A stretch of 64,000 nucleotides of DNA from Sacculina carcini (lineage: Eukaryota; Arthropoda; Thecostraca; Sacculinidae), in the NCBI GenBank assembly GCA_916048095.2, contig OU696577.1:1356001-1420000 (forward strand), written 5' to 3'. Position numbers and translations under genes: made by a program. The notes under the pieces are model-generated. The model did not search any database and had not been told where the DNA came from. It saw only the letters and a program-made list of their open reading frames with translations. Below, piece by piece: positions 46,684 through 58,100 of this stretch (position 1 is its first letter; every line of letters begins with the position of its first letter).

Positions 46684-47035
46684 CTTAAAATAATCACATT
46701 TTAGTGCCTGTGAGAAACATGTATTACCATGATAATGATTACGCTTAAACACCGTTCACCGTTCAAACGACGTTCAATTAATGTTGCTGTCCTATTTTTG
46801 AATTATTCCCTCATTGTACCGTTCAGATAGAGGTGTCGTTCAAACCGAGGTTTTACGGTAAATGAACCAGCATGAGTAACAATGATGTCAGGGTGAACCG
46901 AGAATGTATAGAATACATGAATGGTGTCAGCAAAATTGGTGTATAGGTTTGTGTTTTGTATGTTTGCAAGTTTGCCAGACTGTTTGGTTTGTTTAAAACT
47001 AGCTGTATTGTTACTGTATCAGCGACAACAAGCAA

Positions 47036-47073
47036 TCATTCAGAATCTTGGATTTGACCAAGTAGACTGTCAC
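47036..47073 (-). CDS. candidate terminal exon e5, RU1-C
   Basis: Same as 1596-1633: GDSLLGQIQDSE and TGA in phase 1. Confidence 0.35.
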
Positions 47074-47562
47074 CTGGGAAAGAGCTAGGTAAAATCGATA
47101 GTCCACGCACACAATAAACTTTAAACTCAACATAGCACAAAAGTGTGAGTGCAACCAAAGAGTGGGGAATTCATCTAGTGGAGGTTGAGCTAAAATCCTC
47201 GTGGCACACATCCGGCGTTGATGGGACGACGACCAAAACACTATACCGCCACTTACAACTTATAATTCTACTTAATTCTACAAAAGCAACTAATAGAGGG
47301 GCAATTGGACAACACAACTGATTTGTCATGGTCCTGGTTGTAAGCTGTAGGCGATGTAGTCGTGTTGGTTTCACGTTGTGTATGTGGGTGTAGTGCATTT
47401 AGGGTGGCGTGCGGTGCACTGGTGACAATGGTGTGAGTAGTTCTGTGGAAAATTGCAAAAGTTGCAACTCAAGTGAGGTTTATCCTGGTTCACGTAATTC
47501 ACGTGTTGATCGATAGGTAATGTGAAGATTTCACACAAATTTACATAGTTAGGCATAGTTAC

Positions 47563-47583
47563 CAGCTTCAATTCCCTGTTTGC
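47563..47583 (-). CDS. candidate 21-nt micro-exon e4, RU1-C
   Basis: Identical to copy B: GKQGIEA, acceptor ttcttttcattcag, donor gtaact. Confidence 0.5.
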
Positions 47584-47900
47584 CTGAATGAAAAGAAATC
47601 AACCGGCGGTTTGAAATATCAGTCAAAGCTTTTCATCACTTTGACTGTTTACGGACCTATATCGTAAATTTCGTTCTTTCTCCCTCGTTTGTTCCATATT
47701 GTTTTATGTGCTAAATTCCCCTTGTATAAAAGTTTTCCGACGACATACATTGACAAGAATTCCTGCTGTATTGTGGTGACTGCGGATCAATACTCTGGTC
47801 ACCCGCTCAACTCGTGCATGGTGCATGGTGAGACCATGTGTCTTCCAGGTCAGTTTTTTGCAGTTTTTTTGTTTGAACCTCGTCGGTACCCGCCACGGGG

Positions 47901-48353
47901 ATGGCTCGCCAAGTGACAAGAGCCATGTCGCGTCTTCGAACTTGGCCAAATTCATGGCACCAACGATACGACCGAGACAGGACGTTCGTATCTCCGTCGC
48001 TGTCATCTGCGACACATGTTTTTGTCCGAGTAGACGCGCACACACCACTCTTGACACCGCCATATCAAGGGCCGTACGCAGTGGTGAGTCGAGGAGACAA
48101 GGCGTATTTCATCGACCGCGGTGGTCGTAGGGACACAGTGGTGGTTGATCGGCTGACAACAGCCTTTCTGGAGAGCGGTGATTCCACACCCTCGCTACCA
48201 TCCGACCCATCAGTACCGCGTCCAGCTCGGCCGAGTCCGGCGACTGAACAGCCTGCTCCGTCCCGCAGTACATCGCCCGCACCGTCAGCTCATCATCCGC
48301 GGGTCTGGTCGCGCCGGAGCCGACCAGTGAGACTGACGGTGTGCTTTCACTAA
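47901..48353 (+). pseudogene. Gypsy integrase C-terminus fragment, best copy (RU1-C)
   Basis: The frame is open for 150 codons: THVFVRVDA, PPYQGPYAVVSRGDKAYF, TVVVDRLTTAFLES, then a Pro/Ser-rich tail and RRSRPVRLTVCF, which looks like the C-terminus of a Gypsy Pol. Copies A, B and D lost a G after VVVDR. The upstream part of pol is absent, so it is still a fragment. Confidence 0.8.
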
Positions 48354-48436
48354 TCGGTGCTCCGAACCTGGAGGGGAGCTGTGGGCAAAGCCTAAATATT
48401 CATCTATGCTATTTAATTTACATACAGAACACTCAC

Positions 48437-48484
48437 CCATCGTGGCGTACTTCATACATTCACACAAATGTTTTAGCAATATCA
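48437..48484 (-). CDS. candidate 48-nt exon e3, RU1-C
   Basis: Open in phase 1: (V)ILLKHLCECMKYATM. One residue change from copy A, with the same splice sites. Confidence 0.35.
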
Positions 48485-48864
48485 CTGGCTAAATGCAACA
48501 GTTGTGACTTGTGTTTGTTTTGCAAGTTTCCTACAGTCGTTTGAAGCAAGGCTCGGCAAGTTAGAATCCAGACACAATCTCAAACCAAAGCAGTGTCACC
48601 TGGCAGCTAAAGTATAAGCCAGCGTTTCGGCACTGTTCAAGTTGTAGTCAATGGTTAACCGAGACACGTCATAGCACACTTTGTTGACAAAGATTGTTGA
48701 TTGTTCTTGGAGCAGCTCTGAATGCTCATAAATACCGACAAAATGGTCATGCAAGCAATGATCATTTATAATAATCACGTAGGTAACTTATCTAGCTGGT
48801 GGAAAAAAAACAATTAGTAAGAGAGCAAATAATATATTATTATAGAAAAGTAGTATATACTCAC

Positions 48865-48876
48865 CAGCATTGATGC
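48865..48876 (-). CDS. candidate 12-nt micro-exon e1, RU1-C
   Basis: Encodes GINA instead of VIKA; acceptor and donor unchanged. Three of 12 bases differ while the flanks are nearly identical. Confidence 0.35.
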
Positions 48877-49815
48877 CTATGGAATATTATAGAAACACAC
48901 AATATTTGAAATCGGAATTCAAGCTGATTCTCTCAATATTAGAATATTAATACAAGCTGAAATAACTTGTAATATACGAGTATATTAGTATCACTCGTAA
49001 CTCAACGGAATAAATCATGTTAAATGTTGACACGAGAAGCAGTTTAGTACAAAAATGACAATGGGTAAGAGAAGAAATCGTTGAACACTTGGATCGCGTA
49101 GAGAATAGACCATCAAAATGAACATGCATTGCATAAGTGGGGATTATCATTGTGTATTGCTACGAAAAACTGAATACATTTCAAAATATGATTGTGTTCA
49201 TCGATCGTTTTTCGTACTAAAAGTGTCAAATTGCAATACACAGGACAATTCATACCTTTTACCGCAGTTTTCAAGCCTGTGTTTTAAAAGAGGATAAAAT
49301 AAATAAAACTGTTCTTAAATATCATTAATCTATTACACCATGGGGAAAATTGGAAAATTTCACTCAACCAAAAGTTAGACCATGTCGATGCCCTGTCGGC
49401 CATTTGGGTATTATGACAACATAAGTATAACTATATACCTCGAAATTCTAATAAATATTTATGTACTAATATATACGTTATATATTTACAAATTATTGAA
49501 TAATTTTGATATTTCAGAGTAATATCGTAGTCAGGGCCGGATTTAGAGGAGGGGGGCAAAGAGGGCACCTGTCCAGAGGCCTCCACATTCTAAGGAGCCT
49601 CAAAATAGTACCCAGGCTGAAATAATTTCAGTAAATATATAAGGAATATAAGTTTTTCACTCAGAAATAAAACAAAATTATGGATATTTATGATTTATCT
49701 TTCTTCATCACGGAAAACTACAGTAAAACCAAATAGTGCCTTTGACATATTGATCACCAAATTGACCCATGCTTTCCATGCGACCCATGCTGGTTTGCTT
49801 CTTGCAGTCTCCATA

Positions 49816-50509
49816 TTAACACTTCCAAATTCGAATTCTTCATTCTCCATCCTCCTCGCTTAACAGATCCGTTGCTTCCCCTGCCTCTATCTAAAAGTGT
49901 ACGTGATCTCGGAGTCATTCTGGATTCGTCACTTTCTTTTTCTGCAAATATTTCTACTGTTGCTCGCACTTGTCATCTCATTCTACGTTCGCTATATCTT
50001 ATTCGCCCTTTTCTCGACCGTCCCTCAGCTATTATACTGTTTCATTGTTTCATCTTTTTCAAGAATCAACTACTGCAATTCTTTATATTTCCATGTACCT
50101 CGCTCCTCTCTGAAAATCCTACAACATGTCATTAATAAATCTTGTCGTTTCGTGTTTTCTCCTTCCCAATTTCGTCATACGTCACCCTATCTCTACAAAC
50201 TTCGATGGCTTCCGATCATCCCTCGCATCCACTTTTATATATGCTGTCGTTTGTAAAAGCTTTTGCATGACCCCCGACAAGCTACGTACCTCTCGAAGCT
50301 TCTTACACTCTCTAATAACTTTCTTTCCCGTCATCCACTTCCTTTATCCAGTCCATGAGCCCTCAATGAATCTACCTGGTCTAGTAAATCCTTCCCTTTC
50401 TATGCTATTTTCCTAGTTCATTGCTGTGCAAAATTCTCTCCGCCAGCGCACTATTGTGTCTTCCTCACACTGTTCTGAATTGTCTCCTGTCACCGCTTCT
50501 TCCTGACAA
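49816..50509 (+). pseudogene. LINE X: reverse-transcriptase C-terminus (C)
   Basis: Near-identical to copy A (5497-6190), including its premature stop. Confidence 0.8.
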
Positions 50510-50536
50510 CCCAAGTATGACTCTTCTCTTCCTAAA

Positions 50537-52750
50537 ATGCGTGTTACTGACTCTACAGCTATTGCTCAATCTTGTCATTCCTCACATCTGGTTTCCCTCG
50601 TATCCAACAATTATTCTATTCCCAATCTCACCCAATCTGCTCATATATCTCCCTTAGCCATCACTAATTGTATTTCCTCCTTGGTTGGTCTGCTCAATAT
50701 TCGGTCTGTACGTAATAAAACTAATTTTATTTCTAATGTCATTCTCTATCACAATTTCTCACTCTTTTTTCTCACCGAGACCTGGCTTTTTGACAGCGAC
50801 GTTTCATCGTTTTCCGCCCAATTTCCACTTTTATTTAACTTCTTGCATGTGTCTCGCGATCTCGCATCTTCTCGAAAATCTTGCGGTGGTGGTGTTGGTG
50901 CTGTTTATCACTGTTCTTTCTATTGTGATTGTGTTGTTATATCGACACGATATAATCGATTGTTATATCACACTGGCACATCCTCAGTATTTCTATCTGA
51001 ATTTGATACACTGCTATCTTTCTTCTCTGATACTTTCTCCCATAATTTTATTGTTCTAGGTGATATTTATTTCTGGATTGACTCACCATCTCATGCGCAT
51101 GTTTTTGAATTTCTAACTCTGCTCAATTCTTGGGATCTTTCCGTTATGAACCGCGGTGCTACTCACCTATCCGATCATGCGCATGTTTTTGAATTTCTAA
51201 CTCTGCTCAATTCTTGGGATCTTTCCATTATGAACCGCGGTGCTACTCACCTATCCGGTCATACCTTCGACCTTGTGATCTGTACGCACTCCTCCAGACT
51301 GTTTCTCCTCGATACATTCACTTTCCCCCCTGATTCTCTCATATCTGATCACAGCCTCATCACATTTTGTCTTTCTCTTCCTTGACCTTCTAAACCTTCT
51401 TCCGCATCACTGATGCTTCGTGATTACAAAAAAAAATTACCCTTTATTCTTTTGTCTTTTGGTTACCTCTATTATGAATCCCTCAAGCTATTTGTTCCTC
51501 CCACCACTCCTCCTCCCCAAGTTTATAGCCGACTCTTTCTCCCTGATCAATGATCAGATCTTCCATTTGCGCTTACATCACTTTCGCTCTAGATCTCTTC
51601 CTCCTCCCTGGTGGTCGTCCGATCTATCCCGCTTGCGTTCAGAATGCAGAGCCCGTGAGCGTTCTTGGCGGCGCTTTCGCTGTTCTTCATCATGATTCTC
51701 TTTCTGTAGTGCCCGCAAATCTTTTTTATCTGTGGTTGCTTTGTCAAAATCTAATTTATATCGTTCACAACTACGCCAACTCCAATCGTCTCGCTCTCGA
51801 TGGATGACTCTGAAATCTTTTTCTGGTCGCTCTTTTAAGTCATCTTCCTCAATATCTGCCAGTGAATTCGTCTCATTTTTCTCTTGTAAAATTTCATCCT
51901 TGCAAACCAAATTACCCACTAGCACTTTTCCTCTCCAATTTCCTCCTTGCCTTAGACCTGTTTCCTCTTTTTCCTCGATATCTCCGTCTACCACAGCACA
52001 TTTTCTTATCAAACTTCAGAGGTCTAGATGTCCCACTGACCCCATACAATTTTCTGCTCTCTCTGATGCTCTTATACTCCTTACTCCACTTTTCACATAT
52101 ATGGTTAACTCTTATTTCCTTCACGGTTCATTCTTAGCTTCCAAACATGCCACTATACTGCCAATTCTCAAAAAATCAAATCTTGATCCCACTCTTCCAT
52201 GCAACTATCGTCCAATTTCTATTCTATCTCTGTCCTCCAAGCTTCAAGAATCTGCCATCCTTGTTCAATTACGGCCTATCATCTTGCCTGTTCTCGATCC
52301 TTGCCAATCTGGTTTTGTATCCCAGCACTCTACCGATACACTTCTTCTCTGCCTCGCCTATGATCTATTCTCTAATTTTTCATTTGGAAATTCCGTGCTT
52401 CTGATTTCCTTAGATTTTTCTGCTGCCTTCGATCTAGTCGACCACGAAATCTTATGCTGCGATCTTGCTCGTCTAGGCATCACATCTACTGCACTTTCTC
52501 CCCTCAACTCTTATCTAAACGATCGTTCCTATGCTGTTCGCAGTAATGCGGCTTTATCGTGCGACTTCCCTCTCACTTCTTGGGTTCCACAAGGCTCACT
52601 TCTTGGTCCTTTACTTTTCAACTTATACGTGTCATCCCTTTGACCTATTCTCTGCAGGTATCCAGTTTCTAAGATCTATCTCTTTTCTAAGATCGACTAT
52701 TGCAGCTCGCTCTTCTTCCATCTTCCCTTGAAATCTATCCGCCAACTCCA
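50537..52750 (+). pseudogene. LINE Y: endonuclease plus reverse transcriptase (C)
   Basis: Near-identical to copy A, including the 81-bp duplication (about 51094-51255). It has a deletion of ~350 bp between 'ggtatccagttt' and 'ttttctaagatcg' (about 52670) that removed the YADD motif. Dead. Confidence 0.85.
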
Positions 52751-53100
52751 AGCAGTGATATCATTGTGGATTATCATTGAATCAATGAATATCAATGAAT
52801 CAATTGATGAATCAATATCAAATGATATCAATGAATATCATTGTGGATTGCTACGAAAAACTGAATACATTTCAAATTGTTATGATTGTGTTCATCGATC
52901 GTTTTTCGTACTAAAAGTGTCAAATTGTTATGCACAGGGCACTTCATACTTTTTCCCACAGTTTTCAAGCCTCTGTTTGAAAAGAGGATAGAATAAATAT
53001 AACTGTTCTTATGTAGTTGTTAAAAATATCAAATACTAAAATAAATATCAAAAATATCAAAAATATCAAATAATTGGGGTGACTACCGATATGTTATCAC

Positions 53101-54353
53101 TAGGGCTGTCAAAAGTTAATAAAGTTACTTTTTCACCTAAAGGTCACTTTTTCATAAGCTACCTAAAACTGCATATAAAAGTTGTGTACGCTAATTATTA
53201 AAAAAGTTATTAGGTTACCAAAAGTTACTTTTGCATCGTTAGGTTACTTTTTTGCTTTTAAGGTTACTTTTTTATCGTCAGGTTAGCTTTTGGTATTTTT
53301 CTAGTTATTAGGCAAGTTAACCACGAAGTTTGGTGACTTTTTGCAGATAAGAGGCACAAAACGGTATATATGAGGATAAAATAGAAAAAGAGATGGACTC
53401 TTAGGTCTGAATATCAAGAAATGTCAAATTTTCTGCTGTTAGGATTTAGCAATTGGTATTCATCTTAATATCTGTGCTACTCGATATTTATACGTTTTTG
53501 GGTACGCAGGATAGTGTAATTCCATTTTAGAAAATGTCCACGAACTGGAGGGTGTCGTGAGATGTTTGGAGCGTGGTATAGTACGATGTGTGAGCTCTCT
53601 ATACCAGATAATGCACTGTAGCACTTGACAGTACGTATTTACTTGAACAGAAATTAGCACGTGATTTTCAGGGCGTGAGAGAGCGCCATTTTCCCACATT
53701 TGACATTTATAAGACTGTGAGCACAGGGTGCTACATATGGAAGGACGGGGGCATTCACACATGCAGTGTTTACGCTCACACTAATATACAAGCTGTAGTA
53801 CGTGCTATTTGATAAAAAGTTCCATTGGAACATTATTGCGACCATTATTAAAAATATTTACATTTGCAATTAGTGTATTTCGCATTTGTATTAGCCTTCC
53901 ACATGAAATTATATTTGGATGGTTATGCTCCTTTTTTCGAAGTTAGCGAAATTATCGAAAGTCACTTATGGTGGTTTGATGTAAAATGGTGCCAGATCGG
54001 AGAGAGGATGGAAAAATAGTACCAACTCGGAAATAGGATAGAAGGACTGGTGTATTTTCTTCCTTCAGAACTTCAAACAGAAATTGACCTTTTTGGAGGA
54101 GGTTATTTTTAGGTTACTTCTTTTATTGGTTATTAGGCTACTTTATATATTCACAAACGAACAACAAACAAACTATTGTGTATTTCATATAGCGCACTAA
54201 TCAGCAAAGGCGTGATAAACATGTGATAAAGCGATACAAAAGTGATAATAACATTGAAACTCAGGTTATTTTTAGGTTACTTTTTTAGGTTACTTTTTCT
54301 CGAAAATAAAGTTACTTTTTTCTGATTTTTAGGTTACTTTTTTGACAGCCCTA
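53101..54353. mobile_element. non-autonomous hAT, TAGGGCTGTC family, copy 2
   Basis: The inverted ends TAGGGCTGTCAAAAGT and (complement) TAGGGCTGTCAAAAAAGT enclose 1253 bp. A perfect 8-bp duplication, gttatcac, lies at 53093-53100 and 54354-54361; copies A and B show the empty site. Subterminal 'aggttactttttt' repeats are abundant. No transposase; the 100-codon minus frame at 53460-53762 is not recognised. Confidence 0.9.
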
Positions 54354-54938
54354 GTTATCACAAATTAACTCATCAAAATCAAATTACACGTCCAGTGGCG
54401 GATCCAGGGTGCAATTTGGGGGGGAGCTGAATGATTAGGGGGGGGGGGGGTCGAAAATGTTTTCAATGGTATATACACACATTTACAAACGCATTATGCG
54501 CGAATATGCTTTGCAATAATGCTTATATCAACAAACTACACATATATAATTTTCCTTGACCACTTTTAGCGAACCTCTTAGTTATGAGGAGTTTATGGAA
54601 ATAATTTGGGGGGACGGCTTCAGCCCCCGAGCCCCCCTCTCGATCGGCCAGTGGCCCATTTAATTAGAGTCGACGTTCAATTAATGTTGCTATCCTATTT
54701 TTGAATTATTCCCTCATTGTACCGTTCAGATAGAGGTGTCGTTCACACAGAGGTTTTACGGTAAATGAACCAGCATGAGTAACAATGATGTCAGGGTGAA
54801 CCGAGAATGTATAGAATACATGAATGGTGTCAGCAAAATTGGTGTATAGGTTTGTGTTTTGTATGTTTGCAAGTTTGCCAGACTGTTTGGTTTGTTTAAA
54901 ACTAGCTGTATTGTTACTGTATCAGCGACAACAAGCAA

Positions 54939-54976
54939 TCATTCAGAATCTTGGATTTGACCAAGTAGACTGTCAC
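54939..54976 (-). CDS. candidate terminal exon e5, RU1-D
   Basis: Same as 1596-1633. Gypsy 3 lies in the intron between this exon and e4 of copy D. Confidence 0.35.
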
Positions 54977-55017
54977 CTGGGAAAGAGCTAGGTAAAATCG
55001 ATAGTCCACGCACACAA

Positions 55018-55193
55018 TGTAGTGTGTGCCTACACCGCCAGAGGGCGCGAGGGTATTAGGCGTGGGTGACGCTAACGGCCGTCAGCCAGTGTGCGTACAG
55101 CAGTGGTGGTGTGTGTGTCGTGGCGTTGTATCATTCTATTGTTGTTGTATTGTTATTGTTATTGTTGTGTTGAGTGCTATAATATATCGTACA
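55018..55193 (+). repeat. 5' LTR of Gypsy 3
   Basis: TGTAGTGTG to ATCGTACA, with a (ttgttattg)-rich middle. Its last base is the A of the gag-pol ATG. Confidence 0.95.
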
Positions 55194-58100
55194 TGGCGCA
55201 GCCGCTGCGAGACGAACAACAGCAGAAGCTGGACCAGCTCACAGAGTTGGTGACTCAGCTCGCTCGCCAGCAGCTTGTAATGGCAGCCCCCGCCAGCTCG
55301 CCTGCAGTCGCCCCACACACCATGGCTCATTGTCAGCCACCAGCCCGTCTGGCCTACGCCGCATCGGCAGCCGACTTCACCTCCTGGAAAGAGCGCGTGC
55401 TGGCGTACACCACACTGTCAGGCAGTGATAGCCTGAGCCCTGCCCAGCAGCAAGCGCTGCTCACGACACTGCTGGACGACGAGTGGTGCCGCGTCATCCG
55501 CCACTCACTGACGCTGCCGGCGACGGCTGATTTGCCCGCCTGTATCCGCCTATTGGAGGAGCATCAGCAGTCGCGGCAGAATGTGCTGGTGGAACGCCGG
55601 CGATTTTTCACCCGCCGTCAGCGGGACGGCGAGAATGTGGGCGAATTTCTGCGCTCTCTGCGAGAAATTGCCGCCAGCTGCGATTTTTGCCCTGCCTGCC
55701 GCGACGAGCGTCTTCGCGATCAGTTAGTGATGGGGACAGCCGACTCTGCTGCCCTGCACCAACTCCTGCAGGTCGCACACAAAGACCTGACGCTGAAAAA
55801 GGCAACGCAGGTATGTCAAACGGCTGAGTCGGCCCGCCAGGACGCTGCAGCCATGCGGAACACCGGACCCGATGTGGCTGATTCTTCTGCTCCCCGCGCA
55901 GAGGTCGCCGCTGTAAGCCATCTGCAACCGCGCATGTGCAACGCGCATGCGCACAGCAATGACTCCGTCCCGTGCGTCCGCTGTGGTGGGCACCACCAGA
56001 CAGTACCGTGCCGCGCTGCGGAGAGCATGTGTCGTCGCTGTGGAAAACGCGGGCATTACTCGCGCGTCTGTCGCTCATCGCAGCTCGGTACCCGCCGTCG
56101 TAGAGATAATTTTCTCCGCGACGTCGCCGATGTTGCCGATGAAGTTGATGATGAGAACACACTAGATATGTGCCCGTATATCGGTGATGTAGTTGATGGC
56201 CAAAAACACACGCGCTTAACCGCCGTTCACATTGCCGTTTCCGCAGAGGGCCGCGCGCCGCGCGAGATCAAGTGGCGATGCGACTCTGGCGCCGATGTGT
56301 CTGTAATTGACGCTGGGGTTGCGAAGCAGCTCGGAGTGGCCGCCAGTAGCCTGCGCCCACCGTCGTCGCGCCTGCGTGTTGCCAACGGTCAGTTGCTGCA
56401 GTGTCTGGGCACGTGCGAGGCAGTCTTGCGACTCGGTGATGCATCCTGCCGCTCCACTCTGTACGTGGTGCCGTCAGTGCGCTGTGCTCTGCTCTGCTGG
56501 CGAGACGCAGTGGAGCTGCGTCTACTGCACAGGGCGTTCCCTCGGCAGATGTCTCGCGAACAGCACCTGCAGCAGGTGGCCGCTGGACCAGCAGCCGTTC
56601 AACAATGCCCGCGCTGGACCAACACAGCTCAGCCAACAGCGGCGGACCGTCGTGCGCACAGCGAGCAGCTTATAGCGGCCTTCCCTCGTGTGTTCTCCAC
56701 GGACGGTCCTCTCCGGGAGATGAAAGGCGGGGCAATGCGGATCGATCTGCGCGATGACGCGGTGCCGTACAACGTGACGGCTCCCCGCTCCGTGCCGTTC
56801 TGTCATCGCGCCCAGGCACAACAGCAGCTGGAGCTGCTTCAGCAGCAGGGCGTAATCGAGCCGGTCTCCCACCCGACAGATTGGTGCTCACCCATCGTCG
56901 TTGTCGGCAAGCGCAAGGCAGACGGCACGCCAAACGGCTGTCGGCTCACGGTGGACTTCACACGCCTCAACCGCTTCGTTCGCCGGCCTACACATCCGGT
57001 TCGCTCGCCTGTGGAGGCTGTCAGCAGTATGGGCCTCGGCAATCGGTGGTTCACCCAGGTGGACGCATTACAAGGGTACTTTCAGGTGCCCTTGCGGCGC
57101 GAGCACCGAGACCTCACCACCTTCATCACCCCGTGGGGCCGATTCAGGTTCTGTCGCGCGCCTATGGGCCTGGTCTCCAGCGGCGACGAGTTCAACCGAC
57201 GCGGCGACGTCGCCTTGTCTGGCCTACCCGACTCCTGCAAGATCGTGGACGACGTGCTGGTGTATACCGCCAGCTACGACGAGCATCTGCAGCGAGTCTG
57301 GCAGCTGCTACAACGCTTCGACGACGCCGGCGTTACGTTGAACCTGCAAAAATTTATGTTCGCCGCCACTTCCGCCAATTTCTGTGGATTCCACATCAAC
57401 GCCTCTGGATTCACCGTCGACCACAAGAAAATTCGAGCCCTCGCAGAATTTCCCGCACCGACGGACCTTACATCCCTGCGGTCCTTTCTCGGTTTGGCGA
57501 ACCAGTTCGGTGACTTCTCGGACTCCATCGCCTCCGCTGCTGAGCCCCTGCGCCAGCTGCTTCGCAAAGGCGTTGAGTGGCAGTGGACAACACAGCACGA
57601 TGCGACTTTCACGGCGGTCAAGCGCGCGTTGGCCAGCCCTCCTGTGCTTGGTCACTTCAACCCAACGCGGCCCACAATGCTGGAGACGGATGCAGCACGT
57701 GAGAAAGGTCTCGGATTCGTTCTTCGCCAGCGGGATGATCAAGGCCGTTGGCAGCTGATCCAGTGTGGGTCGCGATTTGTGTCCGACACCGAAAGCAGGT
57801 ATGCTGTGTGTGAGTTGGAGATGCTGGCAGTTGTGTGGGCATGTCAGAAATGCCATCAGTATCTGGCTGGCCTCCCCACGTTCAGTGTGGTCACCGATCA
57901 CAAGCCTCTCGTTCCGATACTGAACGAGAAGGCACTCGGAGACATCTCCAACCCGCGCCTGCAACGTATGCGACAGCGTCTGCTGCACTTGACTTTTGTC
58001 GCTAGCTGGAGACCGGGTGCAAAGCACAACATCGCCGACGCTCTGTCGCGCGCACCTTCCCAGCCTGCTGACGCTGACGCTGACGTTGACGAGTGCTCGT

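Larger units (their letters stand above)
27700..46760. repeat. tandem repeat family RU2
   Basis: Landmark 'ctacggtggtctcatgt' occurs at 27713, 31143, 33097 and 42907. The two central units are 1.95 kb apart and almost identical. Each full unit carries one beta and one alpha exon candidate. The last unit is split by the Gypsy element at 43161-46395. Confidence 0.8.
46766..53080. repeat. large repeat unit RU1, copy C
   Basis: Shares the RU1 order but lacks the 'cagtggcgg' MITE and about 3.5 kb corresponding to 3210-4370 plus short pieces. It lost ~350 bp of LINE Y including the YADD motif. It joins the start of copy D at about 53073. Confidence 0.8.
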
